Notes: generated by a model not told the origin, from the letters alone. DNA of 64,000 nt from Bacillus sp. Cs-700 (GCF_011082085.1 NZ_CP041063.1:1736001-1800000); one strand, 5' to 3'; shown: positions 33,605 to 42,746, counted from the first letter of the stretch. Numbers and translations are program-made.

Positions 33605-33756
33605 AGAAATACACCTGCCTCTAATCCAATCGATATAAATACTTTTCTTTAGTGTATCATATCCTAAAATGCAATAGCTTACATTTTCTATCGAAAGCTT
33701 GTATGACAACGCTTCATAAGATGGTATGATAGCGTTAATTAGAAAAGGAGGGTGCT

Positions 33757-34032
33757 ATGATGGAAGATGAACGACTCATCTATGACGAACAGGAGGCTAC
33801 TGAAGCCAGGTTCGTGTGCTTTATGGGAAGCAATCATCGGTTTGACCTTTGTATTGTAAAATCAGATCGCTTTTATGGAAAATCCTTAGTCCTCGATATT
33901 CAAGGAGGCAAATTTGCAATTATCGGCCACGATGATCTAAATGAGCCAGGAAACCTCGAGCATGCCTACTCTCTCAATGAGGAAGATGCCGAAGAACTTC
34001 GCAACTTCTTGAGAGAAGTTCTGAGTCACTAA
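33757..34032 (+). CDS. DUF3055-family protein
   Basis: The product has 91 residues. FVCFMGSNHRFDLCIVKSDRFYGKSLVLDIQGGKFAIIGHDDL and AYSLNEEDAEELRNFLREVL match the DUF3055 family, a small soluble protein of unknown function found in bacilli. AAAGGAGGGTGCT precedes the first of two adjacent ATG codons. Divergent from yutE and followed after 48 bp by another small acidic protein gene. Confidence 0.75.
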   Translation: MMEDERLIYDEQEATEARFVCFMGSNHRFDLCIVKSDRFYGKSLVLDIQGGKFAIIGHDDLNEPGNLEHAYSLNEEDAEELRNFLREVLSH

Positions 34033-34080
34033 TATTTTAGTTAGCAATGAATACACTACCTCCTAAGGTGGTGTTTATTC

Positions 34081-34350
34081 ATGTTTGATGATGAAGATTA
34101 TCAAGACTTTGCTAACGTAGAAAAAGGAAGAAATTACGTCCTGCCGGAAGATACACCGGAGGGTCCATATGGTTCACCAGTAAATAAAAAGCTGGGTAAA
34201 ACGACTCCATGGCGAGAAGGCCAGCGATCTTACAGTGCGTTTAACTACGAGAATAAAAACCTTCACCAACACTTACCTCGTCAGGACCCTGGTTCCCATC
34301 CACCTCATGATGATCCAGACAAGGACTCTGAAAAACCATACAAAGCATAA
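34081..34350 (+). CDS. Small hydrophilic protein with His/Pro/Asp-rich tail, 89 residues
   Basis: The product has no membrane segment and few hydrophobic residues. It starts MFDDEDYQDFANVEKGRNYVL, contains EGPYGSPVNKKLGKTTPW, and ends in a disordered tail rich in His, Pro and Asp (QDPGSHPPHDDPDKDSEK). AAGGTGGTG lies at good spacing before the ATG. Similar cytosolic proteins of unknown function occur next to DUF3055 genes in bacilli; I do not know a role. A terminator covers the stop codon. Confidence 0.7.
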   Translation: MFDDEDYQDFANVEKGRNYVLPEDTPEGPYGSPVNKKLGKTTPWREGQRSYSAFNYENKNLHQHLPRQDPGSHPPHDDPDKDSEKPYKA

Positions 34351-34369
34351 GCCTACTCGGCTTATGCTT
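34343..34369. terminator. Bidirectional terminator overlapping the stops of convergent genes
   Basis: AAGCATAAGCC, loop TACT, GGCTTATGCTT; covers the stop codon of the preceding gene and the end of yutD. Confidence 0.75.
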
Positions 34370-34667
34370 CTTGTTGTTGCTTCTTAGGATTTTCTTTTTT
34401 TTGCTTTCTTAATACAAAGTAAGGACAGCCAAAATTGCAGTATTCATATAAATAATCCAGCACCGTGCTGAATTTTGTATCAAATGTCGCTTTCTGATTG
34501 CGATCATCAAAAAATCCTTTTAATCGAAGCTGACCGTATCCCCAGTCTCCGACAATATAGTCGTATTTATCTAGAATCTCACTATATCGAGCAAGAAAAG
34601 CTTCTTCGTTCCAGCCTTCTCTTTCATCTTTCATCAACTCAAATGTATGTTGATTCACTTTTATCAT
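34362..34667 (-). CDS. yutD: YutD family protein (DUF1027)
   Basis: The product has 101 residues. It carries the YutD signature YDYIVGDWGYGQLRLKGFFDD followed by LDYLYEYCNFGCPYFVLRK, in which two Cys (CNFGC) are conserved. Small cytosolic protein of unknown function. The tail is Lys/Gln rich (KQKKENPKKQQQEA) and probably disordered. Confidence 0.85.
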   Translation of the reverse strand: MIKVNQHTFELMKDEREGWNEEAFLARYSEILDKYDYIVGDWGYGQLRLKGFFDDRNQKATFDTKFSTVLDYLYEYCNFGCPYFVLRKQKKENPKKQQQEA

Positions 34668-34792
34668 GCTACTTCCCTCATTTCAAATGGGCTCATTAGT
34701 CTAATGATACCTTTTTTATTGGAATTGTCCAAGTAATACCAGGAAAAAAGAAGCTTAGTTCGGTCATGATAACAGTATGGAGGTGAAGACAT

Positions 34793-35452
34793 TTGAAAAA
34801 ACACATACTGCTTATCCTGCCACTTGCAATCGGAATTACGGCATGTCAGGGAGAAAATGCGACTGACTCCTTCGATCATGCAGATTTAACACCGGTCAAA
34901 ACCGATCCAGAAGAGTATGGAATGAATACTGCAAACTCTCAGGAAAAAGCCAAAAAAGGCGGATTTGGTTACATTCGCCACACACGAAATACAAACAACA
35001 TGAATTCTCAAAAGCAACCTGAAAACATTGCTTACCTCGATCGTGATCGTATGTCTGATATGATCGGTTCGATGGCCATTGTGCTTCCTTATGTGAATGA
35101 TGTGGCAACGCTAGTGACAGATGAAGAAGTGTTAATCGCCTATAAATCCACTTCGAAAGACCGTGATGCAACCGCTGATCAAGTTAAGAAAACAGCTCTC
35201 TCCGTTATCCCAAGATATTACCATGTGTATGTTTCAGACGAAGAAGGAATGATTGCGGAAGTCGAACGGTACCAAAATGCCTCTGCGGCAACAGGGGATT
35301 TAGATAAAAGCATTGAAGAAACCATTGCCAAAATGAAAAAAGCACCTCAGGGCAAAAAAGTGAGTGATGGAGAGAATGAAAACGGTGAAATGAAAGGTGA
35401 AATGAATGAGGATTTAAACGATACAGGCGGAAAAGAAATGATGTCGAAGTAA
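34793..35452 (+). CDS. yutC: YhcN/YlaJ-family sporulation lipoprotein (YutC-like)
   Basis: The product has 219 residues from a TTG start preceded by GGAGGTGAAGACA. A lipoprotein signal is present (HILLILPLAIGITACQG, lipobox ITAC). The mature part matches the YhcN/YlaJ family: DRMSDMIGSMAIVLPYVNDVATLVTDEEVLIAYKS, and IPRYYHVYVSDEEGMIAEVERY. Such lipoproteins are made in the forespore and affect germination. The C-terminal tail is rich in Glu, Met and Gly and looks disordered. Confidence 0.85.
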   Translation: MKKHILLILPLAIGITACQGENATDSFDHADLTPVKTDPEEYGMNTANSQEKAKKGGFGYIRHTRNTNNMNSQKQPENIAYLDRDRMSDMIGSMAIVLPYVNDVATLVTDEEVLIAYKSTSKDRDATADQVKKTALSVIPRYYHVYVSDEEGMIAEVERYQNASAATGDLDKSIEETIAKMKKAPQGKKVSDGENENGEMKGEMNEDLNDTGGKEMMSK

Positions 35453-35453
35453 A

Positions 35454-35481
35454 AAAATCGGCCCTCAGCAGGCCGATTTTC
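35454..35481. terminator. Bidirectional terminator between yutC and lipA
   Basis: AAAATCGGCC, loop CTCAGCA, GGCCGATTTT. Confidence 0.85.
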
Positions 35482-35498
35482 ATTTATTTAAGAGTAGC

Positions 35499-36386
35499 TT
35501 AGTTAGTTGCTTGTTTTGCAGCATTGACTTGTTCATCAGCATGATATGAAGAACGTACCATTGGACCTGATTCACAGTGCTTAAATCCTTTTTCCAATGC
35601 GATATCCTTTAACTCAAGAAATTCTTGAGGTGTCCAATATTTTTCAACTTTTAAATGTTTTTTCGAAGGTTGTAAGTATTGTCCAAGCGTAACAATATCA
35701 ACGTCGTGTGCGCGAAGATCGTCCAATGTTTGAATAATTTCTTCTTTTGTTTCACCTAGTCCCAACATAATGCTTGATTTTGTCGGAATCTCAGGGTTCA
35801 TTTCCTTGGCACGCTGAAGAAACTCAAGAGTACGACGATATTTTGCACGTGCACGCACTCTTGGCGTTAAACGCTCCACTGTTTCAATATTGTGATTCAT
35901 GATATCCGGTTTTGCATCCATAAGGGTTTCAAGCGCTTCGTATTGACCACCCATGTCAGAAGGAAGAACTTCAATTGAGCAGAATGGATTTTTTCTACGA
36001 ATAGCTCGAACCGTTTCAGCAAATACAGCTGCACCGCCATCTTTCAAATCATCTCGCGCTACTGCCGTGATAACGACGTGCTTTAAGCCCATTTGTTCAA
36101 CCGAATCAGCAACACGCTCTGGTTCAGCCCAATCTAGTTCTGTTGGAAGACCTGTTTTAACGGCACAGAAACGGCACGCGCGCGTACAAACATCACCAAG
36201 AATCATAAATGTCGCTGTTTTACGTACAGCCCAGCACTCATGAATATTAGGGCAACGCGCTTCTTCACAGACCGTATGTAGTTTCTTCTCACGCATCATC
36301 TTCTTAAGACCTTTATAGTTCTCGTTCGTATTTAATTTTATTTTCAACCATTCGGGTTTTCTTAGATACTCTTCTTTCTTACTCAA
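35499..36386 (-). CDS. lipA: Lipoyl synthase
   Basis: The product has about 295 residues, a radical SAM enzyme inserting two sulfurs into octanoyl-protein. It has both Fe-S sites: the auxiliary cluster [12 protein letters not shown] and the SAM cluster [23 protein letters not shown] and RSSYHADEQ (the C-terminal Ser ligand) are further hallmarks. The TTG at 36386 ([13 protein letters not shown]) was preferred to a GTG at 36395 because GAGGTGAATGTA spaces well and relatives begin at MxKKxE. Divergent from lytH. Depends on the Suf and carrier proteins in this window. Confidence 0.95.
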   Translation of the reverse strand: MSKKEEYLRKPEWLKIKLNTNENYKGLKKMMREKKLHTVCEEARCPNIHECWAVRKTATFMILGDVCTRACRFCAVKTGLPTELDWAEPERVADSVEQMGLKHVVITAVARDDLKDGGAAVFAETVRAIRRKNPFCSIEVLPSDMGGQYEALETLMDAKPDIMNHNIETVERLTPRVRARAKYRRTLEFLQRAKEMNPEIPTKSSIMLGLGETKEEIIQTLDDLRAHDVDIVTLGQYLQPSKKHLKVEKYWTPQEFLELKDIALEKGFKHCESGPMVRSSYHADEQVNAAKQATN

Positions 36387-36569
36387 TACATTCACCTCAC
36401 CTATCGCTTTTCTGTATTAAAGAATACCATAGATACCACTTGGATTTCCATAAAAAGTGTGAATCTCGTGACGATTAAGACTTTAGACCTTCCATTATTT
36501 AGATCTAATGATTTGCGATTTGAAATGCAAACTAAGTGTAATGACAAATAACGAAAGGAGAAGAAACGA

Positions 36570-37556
36570 TTGATAAAATACAGTTTTCTTATCCTTGTTC
36601 TTTTCTTTCTCATACCAGCTTCTGTTTTCTCTGCTGAAGTAGATGAAGATAAATTAAGGAACGAACGCATGATGCTGTTTCATAAGATGGAAGCCGTTAC
36701 CCAAGTTCCTTGGTATCTTTACGCCGGAATTGATCAATATGAACGAAGCATTAGACGATCTCAAAAAGATATTCCTCGTGAAAAAGGAGCTGTAGCCATT
36801 TACATTGCCCCAGAAAAATGGACGGGCGCAGCAAATCCGAATAAAGAAGATACAAGCACAGAGTCGATTTCGTTTTTTGGCGGCATTGGACTGGATGGGA
36901 ACGGAGACGGAAAAGCAGAACAAACGAATGATGAAGATCTTCTATATACGATTGGTGACTTCTTGCAAAAATACGGAACTTCATTCGAAGACCTACAAAT
37001 TGGGTTATGGGACTTTTATCACCGTGATCAGGCGGTACGAACCATTACAAGCAATAGTGCTGTTTACAAACGATTCGAAACGCTAAAGCTTGATAAACAT
37101 GCCTTTCCAGTCCCTCTGCACGCTAACTACAGCTACAGAAGCACGTGGGGTGACCGACGTGGTTGGGGAGGCCTTCGTATTCATGAAGGAACAGATATTT
37201 TTGCTTCTTATGGTGTTGGCGTTAAAGCCACAAGTTATGGAACCGTTGAAACTAAAGGATGGAATGAATACGGTGGTTGGCGTATTGGGATCCGGGACAT
37301 TGATGGGAATTACCACTACTATGCACACCTAAACGGTTTTGAAAAAGGGATTGAGGAGGGAAGCGTTGTTCAGCCTGGTGAAATCATTGGCTACGTTGGT
37401 AGCTCAGGATATGGACCTAAAGGAACAGCCGGGAAATTTCCACCGCACCTGCATTATGGCATTTATAAAGATAATGGAAGGACAGAATGGTCATATGATC
37501 CATATCCTTCTTTACGACTTTGGGAACGCCAGGAAAGAGCACGAAAGAAATCCTAA
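36570..37556 (+). CDS. lytH: Sporulation-specific M23 endopeptidase (LytH-like)
   Basis: The product has 328 residues. A signal peptide is present (YSFLILVLFFLIPASVFSA). The N-terminal region is shared with LytH (VPWYLYAGIDQYERSIRR). The C-terminal LytM/M23 domain starts near residue 200: RIHEGTDIFASYGVGV carries the first zinc His and Asp, and NYHYYAHL and PPHLHYGIYK give the catalytic and second zinc His. LytH cuts the L-Ala-D-Glu bond to leave single-Ala side chains in spore cortex. TTG start with GAAAGGAG. Gene order (lipA next to lytH) agrees with B. subtilis yutB-yunA. Confidence 0.9.
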   Translation: MIKYSFLILVLFFLIPASVFSAEVDEDKLRNERMMLFHKMEAVTQVPWYLYAGIDQYERSIRRSQKDIPREKGAVAIYIAPEKWTGAANPNKEDTSTESISFFGGIGLDGNGDGKAEQTNDEDLLYTIGDFLQKYGTSFEDLQIGLWDFYHRDQAVRTITSNSAVYKRFETLKLDKHAFPVPLHANYSYRSTWGDRRGWGGLRIHEGTDIFASYGVGVKATSYGTVETKGWNEYGGWRIGIRDIDGNYHYYAHLNGFEKGIEEGSVVQPGEIIGYVGSSGYGPKGTAGKFPPHLHYGIYKDNGRTEWSYDPYPSLRLWERQERARKKS

Positions 37557-37557
37557 A

Positions 37558-37588
37558 AAAAGAAGAACTAGCGCGCTAGTTCTTCTCT
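37558..37588. terminator. Bidirectional terminator between lytH and the NSS small-subunit gene
   Basis: AAGAAGAACTAGC / GCTAGTTCTTCT is an almost perfect inverted repeat around a GCGC centre. Confidence 0.75.
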
Positions 37589-37598
37589 TCTTTTGATT

Positions 37599-37703
37599 TT
37601 ATTGTTTTTTCGAGACTCTAACAGCATTAAGAATACTTGCTGCAAGACCACCCCAGATAATAACCATTCCAAGAATCATCATAAAGATCGCGCTACCACC
37701 CAT
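37599..37703 (-). CDS. MetS-like small subunit of NSS transporter, 34 residues
   Basis: This very short gene starts 1 bp after the transporter stop, and its Shine-Dalgarno (AAGGAGG) lies inside the transporter's last codons. The product, MGGSAIFMMILGMVIIWGGLAAS and a short basic tail, is one membrane helix. It matches the family annotated as methionine/alanine import NSS transporter small subunit, which is required with MetP in Corynebacterium. Position and sequence together make the call strong despite the size. Confidence 0.85.
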   Translation of the reverse strand: MGGSAIFMMILGMVIIWGGLAASILNAVRVSKKQ

Positions 37704-37704
37704 A

Positions 37705-39231
37705 TTAGCTTACCTCCTTATACTTTTGCTGCTCTACTTTCGCATCCCATTTCTTTAGGCTGAATAGAATTCCAACCAGAATGGCGAATCCTGCGACAGC
37801 CCAGCCGCTATAAAGGATAAAGCCGTTTGAGTAACCTTCATAGTTTCCAGTAGGCGTATCAAATTGACGAAGAAGATTCGTTTTAAACAGATCAAACATC
37901 ATGTATCCAAGTACTAGCGGAGTAATGACGCCAAGACAAGCTTTCCACCAGTACTTCAGCGAAATATCTGAAATGCCGTTAGCATGTGTTTCAAGCGTAT
38001 TAAGCTCACGAAGCACCCAAGCAACTACGACTACTTCTACAAGACCAACAAACGCAATACCGAACTGGTTAATGAAGTAATCTGCTGCATCTAGGAAGAA
38101 CAACCCACCTTGAGTCGCAAATAAAATCGAGATAATGGAAGAAATTCCTCCACCGATTAATACAGCTTTTGTACGAGAAATTCCGAACTTCTCAGAAACT
38201 CCTGCAACGTACGTTTCTGAAATGGAAATAAGTGAAGACAATCCAGCAAGAACAAGTGATGCAAAGAACAAGAATCCAAATAAACCGTTCAATGCTGGGA
38301 ACTCATTAATAATTTGTGGGAAGACGACGAAAGCTAGTCCTACGCCACCGCTCACTACTTCACCTACGCTAAGTCCTTGCTGTTGCGCCATAAAACCTAG
38401 TGCAGAGAATACACCAATACCAGCAAGAAGTTCGAATGCCGAGTTACCGAAACCAGTAATAAAGGCGTTATTCGTAATATCTGACTTCTTAGGTAAGTAA
38501 CTAGAATAAGTAATCATAATAGCAAAAGCAATCGATAAACTGAAGAAGATTTGTCCATAAGCAGCAACCCAAACACTACCAGATGTAATGCTGTCAAAAT
38601 TCGGTGTGAAGAAAGCATTTAGCCCTTCAGCAGCACCAGGAAGCGTCACTGCTCGGATTACAATAATTAAGAAAAGAACAATTAAAGTAGGAATGAAAAT
38701 TTTGTTTGCACGTTCAATTCCTTTTTTAACACCGGCAAGAAGAACGCCTAATGTGATAATCCATACAGCAATTAACGGAAGAAACACGCCTGGTACGATA
38801 CTACCTGTTTGTCCAGGGTCAACCGTCAATTTCAAATAGTCATTAAAAAGGAACGCTTCTGTATCTGAGCCCCAACTCTGGTTAAAAGCAAAGTAGCTAT
38901 ACGAGATCGCCCACGCAATAATAACGGCGTAGTATGTCGAGATAACAAAGGCAACAATAACACCCCACCAGCCAAGCCATTCCATCTTTTTATTCATTCT
39001 AAAGAACGAAAGTGGCGCTGATCCACGGAACTTATGCCCAATTGTAAATTCAAGAATTAAAATTGGAATTCCAGCTGTTAGTAATGCAAATAAATAAGGT
39101 ATAAAAAATGCCCCACCACCATTGTCATAAGCAACAGCCGGAAATCTCCAAATGTTTCCTAGACCTATTGCGGATCCAACTGCGGCTAAAATGAATCCAG
39201 CCCTCGTTCCCCATTGCGCACGATTTTCCAA
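37705..39231 (-). CDS. Neurotransmitter:sodium symporter family transporter (MetP/YocR/YhdH-like)
   Basis: The product has 508 residues and 11-12 helices. The NSS hallmark RAGFILAAVGSAIGLGNIWRFPAVAYDNGGGAF sits at the N-terminus (helix 1 unwound sodium site), followed by FTIGHKFRGSAPLSFF. It moves an amino acid with Na+; the small MetS-like partner suggests methionine or alanine, but the NSS family is broad. The TTG at 39231 gives MENRAQWGTRAG and is preceded by AAGGGGG; an upstream codon at 39252 lies before the ribosome binding site. A TTGACA-N17-TATACT promoter is found 100 bp upstream. Confidence 0.9.
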   Translation of the reverse strand: MENRAQWGTRAGFILAAVGSAIGLGNIWRFPAVAYDNGGGAFFIPYLFALLTAGIPILILEFTIGHKFRGSAPLSFFRMNKKMEWLGWWGVIVAFVISTYYAVIIAWAISYSYFAFNQSWGSDTEAFLFNDYLKLTVDPGQTGSIVPGVFLPLIAVWIITLGVLLAGVKKGIERANKIFIPTLIVLFLIIVIRAVTLPGAAEGLNAFFTPNFDSITSGSVWVAAYGQIFFSLSIAFAIMITYSSYLPKKSDITNNAFITGFGNSAFELLAGIGVFSALGFMAQQQGLSVGEVVSGGVGLAFVVFPQIINEFPALNGLFGFLFFASLVLAGLSSLISISETYVAGVSEKFGISRTKAVLIGGGISSIISILFATQGGLFFLDAADYFINQFGIAFVGLVEVVVVAWVLRELNTLETHANGISDISLKYWWKACLGVITPLVLGYMMFDLFKTNLLRQFDTPTGNYEGYSNGFILYSGWAVAGFAILVGILFSLKKWDAKVEQQKYKEVS

Positions 39232-39329
39232 ATGAATTACCCCCTTAAACAAATTAAACCCTTTTCACTATAAGCCCCCTTCCAGAAAAAGGTTAAGACT
39301 TTTAAGTAAATTCAGATTATTTTGTTTAT

Positions 39330-39358
39330 AGTATATCTAGTACGTATGGCCTTGTCAA
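39330..39358 (-). promoter_or_regulatory. Sigma-A-type promoter of the NSS transporter unit
   Basis: On the minus strand TTGACA, a 17-bp spacer (39336-39352) and TATACT. It is about 100 bp upstream of the transporter start. Confidence 0.75.
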
Positions 39359-39432
39359 AACAATCTTTTTTCTTTTTTGGTATGATTCGTTCAATTTTTC
39401 ATGGAAATCTCTCTATTTTTGTGTAAAAACAT

Positions 39433-39463
39433 AAAAAAAACAGGAGAAAATACCTCCTGTTTC
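39433..39463 (-). terminator. Terminator after the NhaC-family gene
   Basis: AAACAGGAGG, loop, CCTCCTGTTT type hairpin; on the minus strand AACAGGAGGTATTTTCTCCTG then eight T. Confidence 0.85.
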
Positions 39464-39479
39464 ATTATTATTTTGCCGC

Positions 39480-41042
39480 TTAAACCGGTCTGTTGGCATA
39501 TTTTGTTTTCAGGATAAAAGCGAGAATTCCAAAGAAAATAGCTGTTACAATGAATCCAATAATCGCACTACCTGTAAATCCTAAAACAAGGTAACCAAGC
39601 AACGATATTCCTGCTACGAGCAAGGCATATGGCAACTGAGTCATCACATGATCGATATGGTGACTTCCTGCCCCTGTGGAAGAAAGAATGGTTGTATCTG
39701 AGATCGGTGAACAATGATCACCGAATACAGCTCCAGCAAGGACAGCTGCAAGAACTGGCAGCATGTAAGTAGGATCGGTTGCCGCAGCAATCTCCCCAGC
39801 GATTGGAAGCATGATGCCAAACGTTCCCCATGATGTACCTGTTGCAAAGGCCATTACTCCTGCAAGCAAGAATAAAATGGCAGGCAAGAAGCCAATCATA
39901 ATGTGGTCATTTACTAGTCCTGCAAGATACTTTCCTGTTCCAAGACTTCCAATAATCTCAATTAGCGTCCAAGCAAAGAAAAGAATGTATACCGCCGGAA
40001 GCATTGACTTAATTCCTTCCCATATTCCTTTACCAAGCACGGCACCGCCCATTCGTTTCATAAAGAAGAAAATGAGAGATGTTGCAAGCCCAATTAATCC
40101 ACCATATAGAAGCGATGCGGCAACATCCGTGTTTTCAAAAATCGACAAAGCCGTTACTGCTGTATCTGTTCCGCTCACCGCCTGAATTCCTGTGATAACC
40201 ATAAACGTCACAGTTCCTGCAATCAGCATGATGATCGGCCATGCAAGATCTCCTACTTTACCTTTTTCACTTTCAGGAAGACCTGTTGTTTGACCAGGTA
40301 CGGCACCTTGATCGGGATCAAGAACCTCTCCAGTTTTCTGGGCACGATCTTCATGAACCTTCATGGCTTTTAAGTTGATATCAAAATAACTCACAAAGAA
40401 AACCATGGCTAGAGCAAAGAGAGCGTATAAGTTCATTGGAATCATTCTGATAAACGCTTCTAATGCGCCTACGCCTGTAATGCTATGCGTCGCTAGTACG
40501 CCACCAATCAGCGCAATAATATAAGCACCCCAGCTTGAAATCGGGGAGATAATACACATTGGTGCTGCTGTGGAGTCAATGATATAGGCAAGCTTGGCAC
40601 GTGATACTTTATGCCTGTCCGTAATAGGTCGACTCACATTACCAACGGCTAGCGAATTAAAGTAATCATCAATAAAAATAATAATACCAAATACGGCTGT
40701 TACAAGCTGTGCGCCAACTCTTGTTTTAACGCGTTTCATCGCCCATTCACCAAAGGCACGACTTCCACCTGAGATCGAGATAAAGGCTGTCATCATTCCT
40801 AATAAAAGTAAGAAGAAAATAATGTACATGTTCCAAGTATTTAAGCCACCGCTCTCGGAATCAATAAAAATCCCTTTAACGATTGTATAAATTTCATTTA
40901 ACGATCCTGGCACGCTCCAATTGTTGATCATAAGTGCACCAAGAATAATGCCCACTCCCAGTGAAGGAAGCACTTTCCTTGTCACCACTACCATTAGCAA
41001 AGCTATGAGCGGTGGAATAATGGATAAAATTGAATTCTCCAT
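39480..41042 (-). CDS. NhaC-family transporter under lysine riboswitch control; probable lysine transporter
   Basis: The product has 520 residues with about 12 helices and clear NhaC/ArsB-NhaD-type motifs: FGIIIFIDDYFNSLAVGNVSRPITD, STAAPMCIISPISSWGAYI, ATGTSWGTFGIMLPIAGEIA, and FGDHCSPISDTTILSSTGAGSHHIDHV. Sequence alone would give a Na+/H+ antiporter name. The leader holds a lysine (L-box) riboswitch with its own terminator, and NhaC-superfamily genes under such control have been proposed as lysine transporters. I therefore infer lysine uptake, probably coupled to Na+ or H+. TAGGAGGATATTC precedes the ATG. Confidence 0.8.
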   Translation of the reverse strand: MENSILSIIPPLIALLMVVVTRKVLPSLGVGIILGALMINNWSVPGSLNEIYTIVKGIFIDSESGGLNTWNMYIIFFLLLLGMMTAFISISGGSRAFGEWAMKRVKTRVGAQLVTAVFGIIIFIDDYFNSLAVGNVSRPITDRHKVSRAKLAYIIDSTAAPMCIISPISSWGAYIIALIGGVLATHSITGVGALEAFIRMIPMNLYALFALAMVFFVSYFDINLKAMKVHEDRAQKTGEVLDPDQGAVPGQTTGLPESEKGKVGDLAWPIIMLIAGTVTFMVITGIQAVSGTDTAVTALSIFENTDVAASLLYGGLIGLATSLIFFFMKRMGGAVLGKGIWEGIKSMLPAVYILFFAWTLIEIIGSLGTGKYLAGLVNDHIMIGFLPAILFLLAGVMAFATGTSWGTFGIMLPIAGEIAAATDPTYMLPVLAAVLAGAVFGDHCSPISDTTILSSTGAGSHHIDHVMTQLPYALLVAGISLLGYLVLGFTGSAIIGFIVTAIFFGILAFILKTKYANRPV

Positions 41043-41116
41043 GAATATCCTCCTAATAAATGATTGTCATGCATAATCGGAATGGACACCAATCCTCAGC
41101 CGCTTGTTTCTGAACG

Positions 41117-41163
41117 CAAAAAAGCGAGCAATGATAGGATTGGTCCTATCATTGCTCGCTTCA
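41117..41163 (-). terminator. Riboswitch-controlled terminator
   Basis: AAGCGAGCAATGATAGGA, loop of four, and its exact complement, followed on the minus strand by TTTTTTGCG. It lies between the lysine aptamer and the NhaC-family gene. Confidence 0.9.
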
Positions 41164-41184
41164 CCGAGTCAATGTTAAGTGTCC

Positions 41185-41375
41185 ACCCCGATCAGTAGTT
41201 CTCCATTACAAGTTAGACTCATAATGACAGTTCGACACTTTTTCAATGCCGCCCCAACATAAATAATGTGACCGTTATTTATGCTTCGGCAGATCTCCCT
41301 TTCGATGCTGATCATTGGTGTCATTCTCCCAACACGTACTCATGAGGATCTGCTCCTCTACCTCATCGTATAAGA
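41185..41375 (-). ncRNA. Lysine riboswitch (L-box)
   Basis: On the minus strand the conserved blocks occur in order: GATGAGGTAGAGGAGC, AAAGGGAGATCTGCCGAAGC, a TTTATGTTGGGGCGGC arm, GTCGAACTGTCAT and GGAGAACTACTGATC, which closes P1 with the first block. These are the diagnostic elements of the lysine aptamer. With the downstream terminator it should end transcription when lysine is plentiful and allow the transporter to be made when lysine is scarce. Confidence 0.9.
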
Positions 41376-41439
41376 TAAGGAACAATATTAAGTTCAGTTT
41401 TAAAGTATACCTTACTTTCTCTCATCCTGCAATTGTAGA

Positions 41440-42222
41440 TTATTCCATATCATCAATTTGAATGGATGGAGTAGGTAACCCACCTTCTGAACCATTGTTA
41501 TAGAAATTTGGTACTTCACCTGGAATAATCGTTAACAAAACAGGGATATCTGTCGTCACCACATCAGAATCCGTAGCAAATGGGATAACGATTTTTACTT
41601 TCACTTCAATGTGAACCCGAATGTCGACAGAAATATTATTAATGCCAACTGGTTCAATTGTACTTTTATAATCAGATTTCACTTCACCGATCGCTGTGAA
41701 ACGGACAGGAACTTTTGGTCCCATATTGGCAAGTAACGTGTTATCAAACGCCTGACCAATTGGAATATAATGAATGATCCCATTATCCAACGATGTTTGA
41801 TCATCCACTTCAAGCTCCACACCATTTTGTTCCGCCCAGTAATCTAACGTTCCGTCTTCCACACTTTTTAGAAATCGCTGTACTTTCTCCGTTGATTGAG
41901 CAAGCACCTGAGTAACAGCTCTTTGATTAATTTGAACTCGCACCAATTTCCCTTCATTGTCAGTCACTTCTTTTATTAACGAATCTTGATAATTATCTAC
42001 TTCTTCAGCCATCTTCTGATTAATGGCTTCGTTAATCGCTATTGTTGCGATGCGATTCGTCTCTGTACGGGCAATTTCAATCAGTGTAGGCTTTATTCCT
42101 TTTTCAACGATCCATAGTCCCTGGACCGTCATAAAAATGAATAGTAGGAAGGAGATGACAAACACATAACGAAAGGGAAGCGGCCCCTTTCTAAAGAATT
42201 TTCTACGAGTTCGAAACAACAT
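41440..42222 (-). CDS. yunB: Sporulation protein YunB
   Basis: The product has 260 residues. An N-terminal membrane helix (FRYVFVISFLLFIFMTVQGLW, about 17-37) is followed by a soluble domain: IARTETNRIATIAINEAINQKM, VRINQRAVTQVLAQSTEKVQRFL, and IPIGQAFDNTLLANMGPKVPVRF. This is the YunB family, made in the mother cell and needed for efficient spore formation in B. subtilis. The domain should face the space outside the membrane. Ends in an acidic IQIDDME tail. Confidence 0.9.
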   Translation of the reverse strand: MLFRTRRKFFRKGPLPFRYVFVISFLLFIFMTVQGLWIVEKGIKPTLIEIARTETNRIATIAINEAINQKMAEEVDNYQDSLIKEVTDNEGKLVRVQINQRAVTQVLAQSTEKVQRFLKSVEDGTLDYWAEQNGVELEVDDQTSLDNGIIHYIPIGQAFDNTLLANMGPKVPVRFTAIGEVKSDYKSTIEPVGINNISVDIRVHIEVKVKIVIPFATDSDVVTTDIPVLLTIIPGEVPNFYNNGSEGGLPTPSIQIDDME

Positions 42223-42324
42223 GAACCCTCCCTTCTCTTCCTCATGTATATGCCATGAAAGAGAGAAGTATGGACAATTTCTCCAGAATGCTGCTTCCCT
42301 AGTAATGTGATCTTCTTAATACAA

Positions 42325-42361
42325 AAGAAAAAAGCCTAAGCAAGGATGCCACGGCTTTTTT
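42325..42361 (-). terminator. Terminator after yunC
   Basis: AAAAAAGCC and GGCTTTTTT around a 16-base loop; minus-strand T run. Confidence 0.7.
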
Positions 42362-42663
42362 CACATCATCTTAAGCATGGCATCTCTGCCCTTTGTGCCG
42401 ACCTTAATGCCTCGTGCTTCTGCTTCAAGCGTAACAGATTCAAGTGGGGCATCAAGCAGCTGATCAATCGATCTTACGCCTACAGCTCTTCCTGCAATAA
42501 TCTTCCGGTCACTTAACTTCTCATTAAGCAAGGCAACATCCAGTGCGCCGCACATGATATAGCCATTTTCATTCATGACCGCTAGAAAATTTGTTTTTGG
42601 AAGCTGCATACTAACTGCTGTAAACGGATGACCATCAATCATGATTGGTGTCATAGTGATCAC
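42361..42663 (-). CDS. yunC: YunC family protein (DUF1805)
   Basis: The product has 100 residues and is highly similar, from memory, to B. subtilis YunC: TPIMIDGHPFTAVSMQLPKTNFLAV, GYIMCGALDVALLNEKL, GRAVGVRSIDQLLDAPLESVT. Function unknown; relatives form compact dimers. GTG start preceded by AGGAGGCGGGAATGAC. It is the neighbour of yunD with an 83-bp gap. Confidence 0.85.
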   Translation of the reverse strand: MITMTPIMIDGHPFTAVSMQLPKTNFLAVMNENGYIMCGALDVALLNEKLSDRKIIAGRAVGVRSIDQLLDAPLESVTLEAEARGIKVGTKGRDAMLKMM

Positions 42664-42746
42664 GTCATTCCCGCCTCCTGACCTGAATGAATATCACTAT
42701 ATCTATATGAAACCAACAGCATGTTTGACATCATACGTACAAAGTT

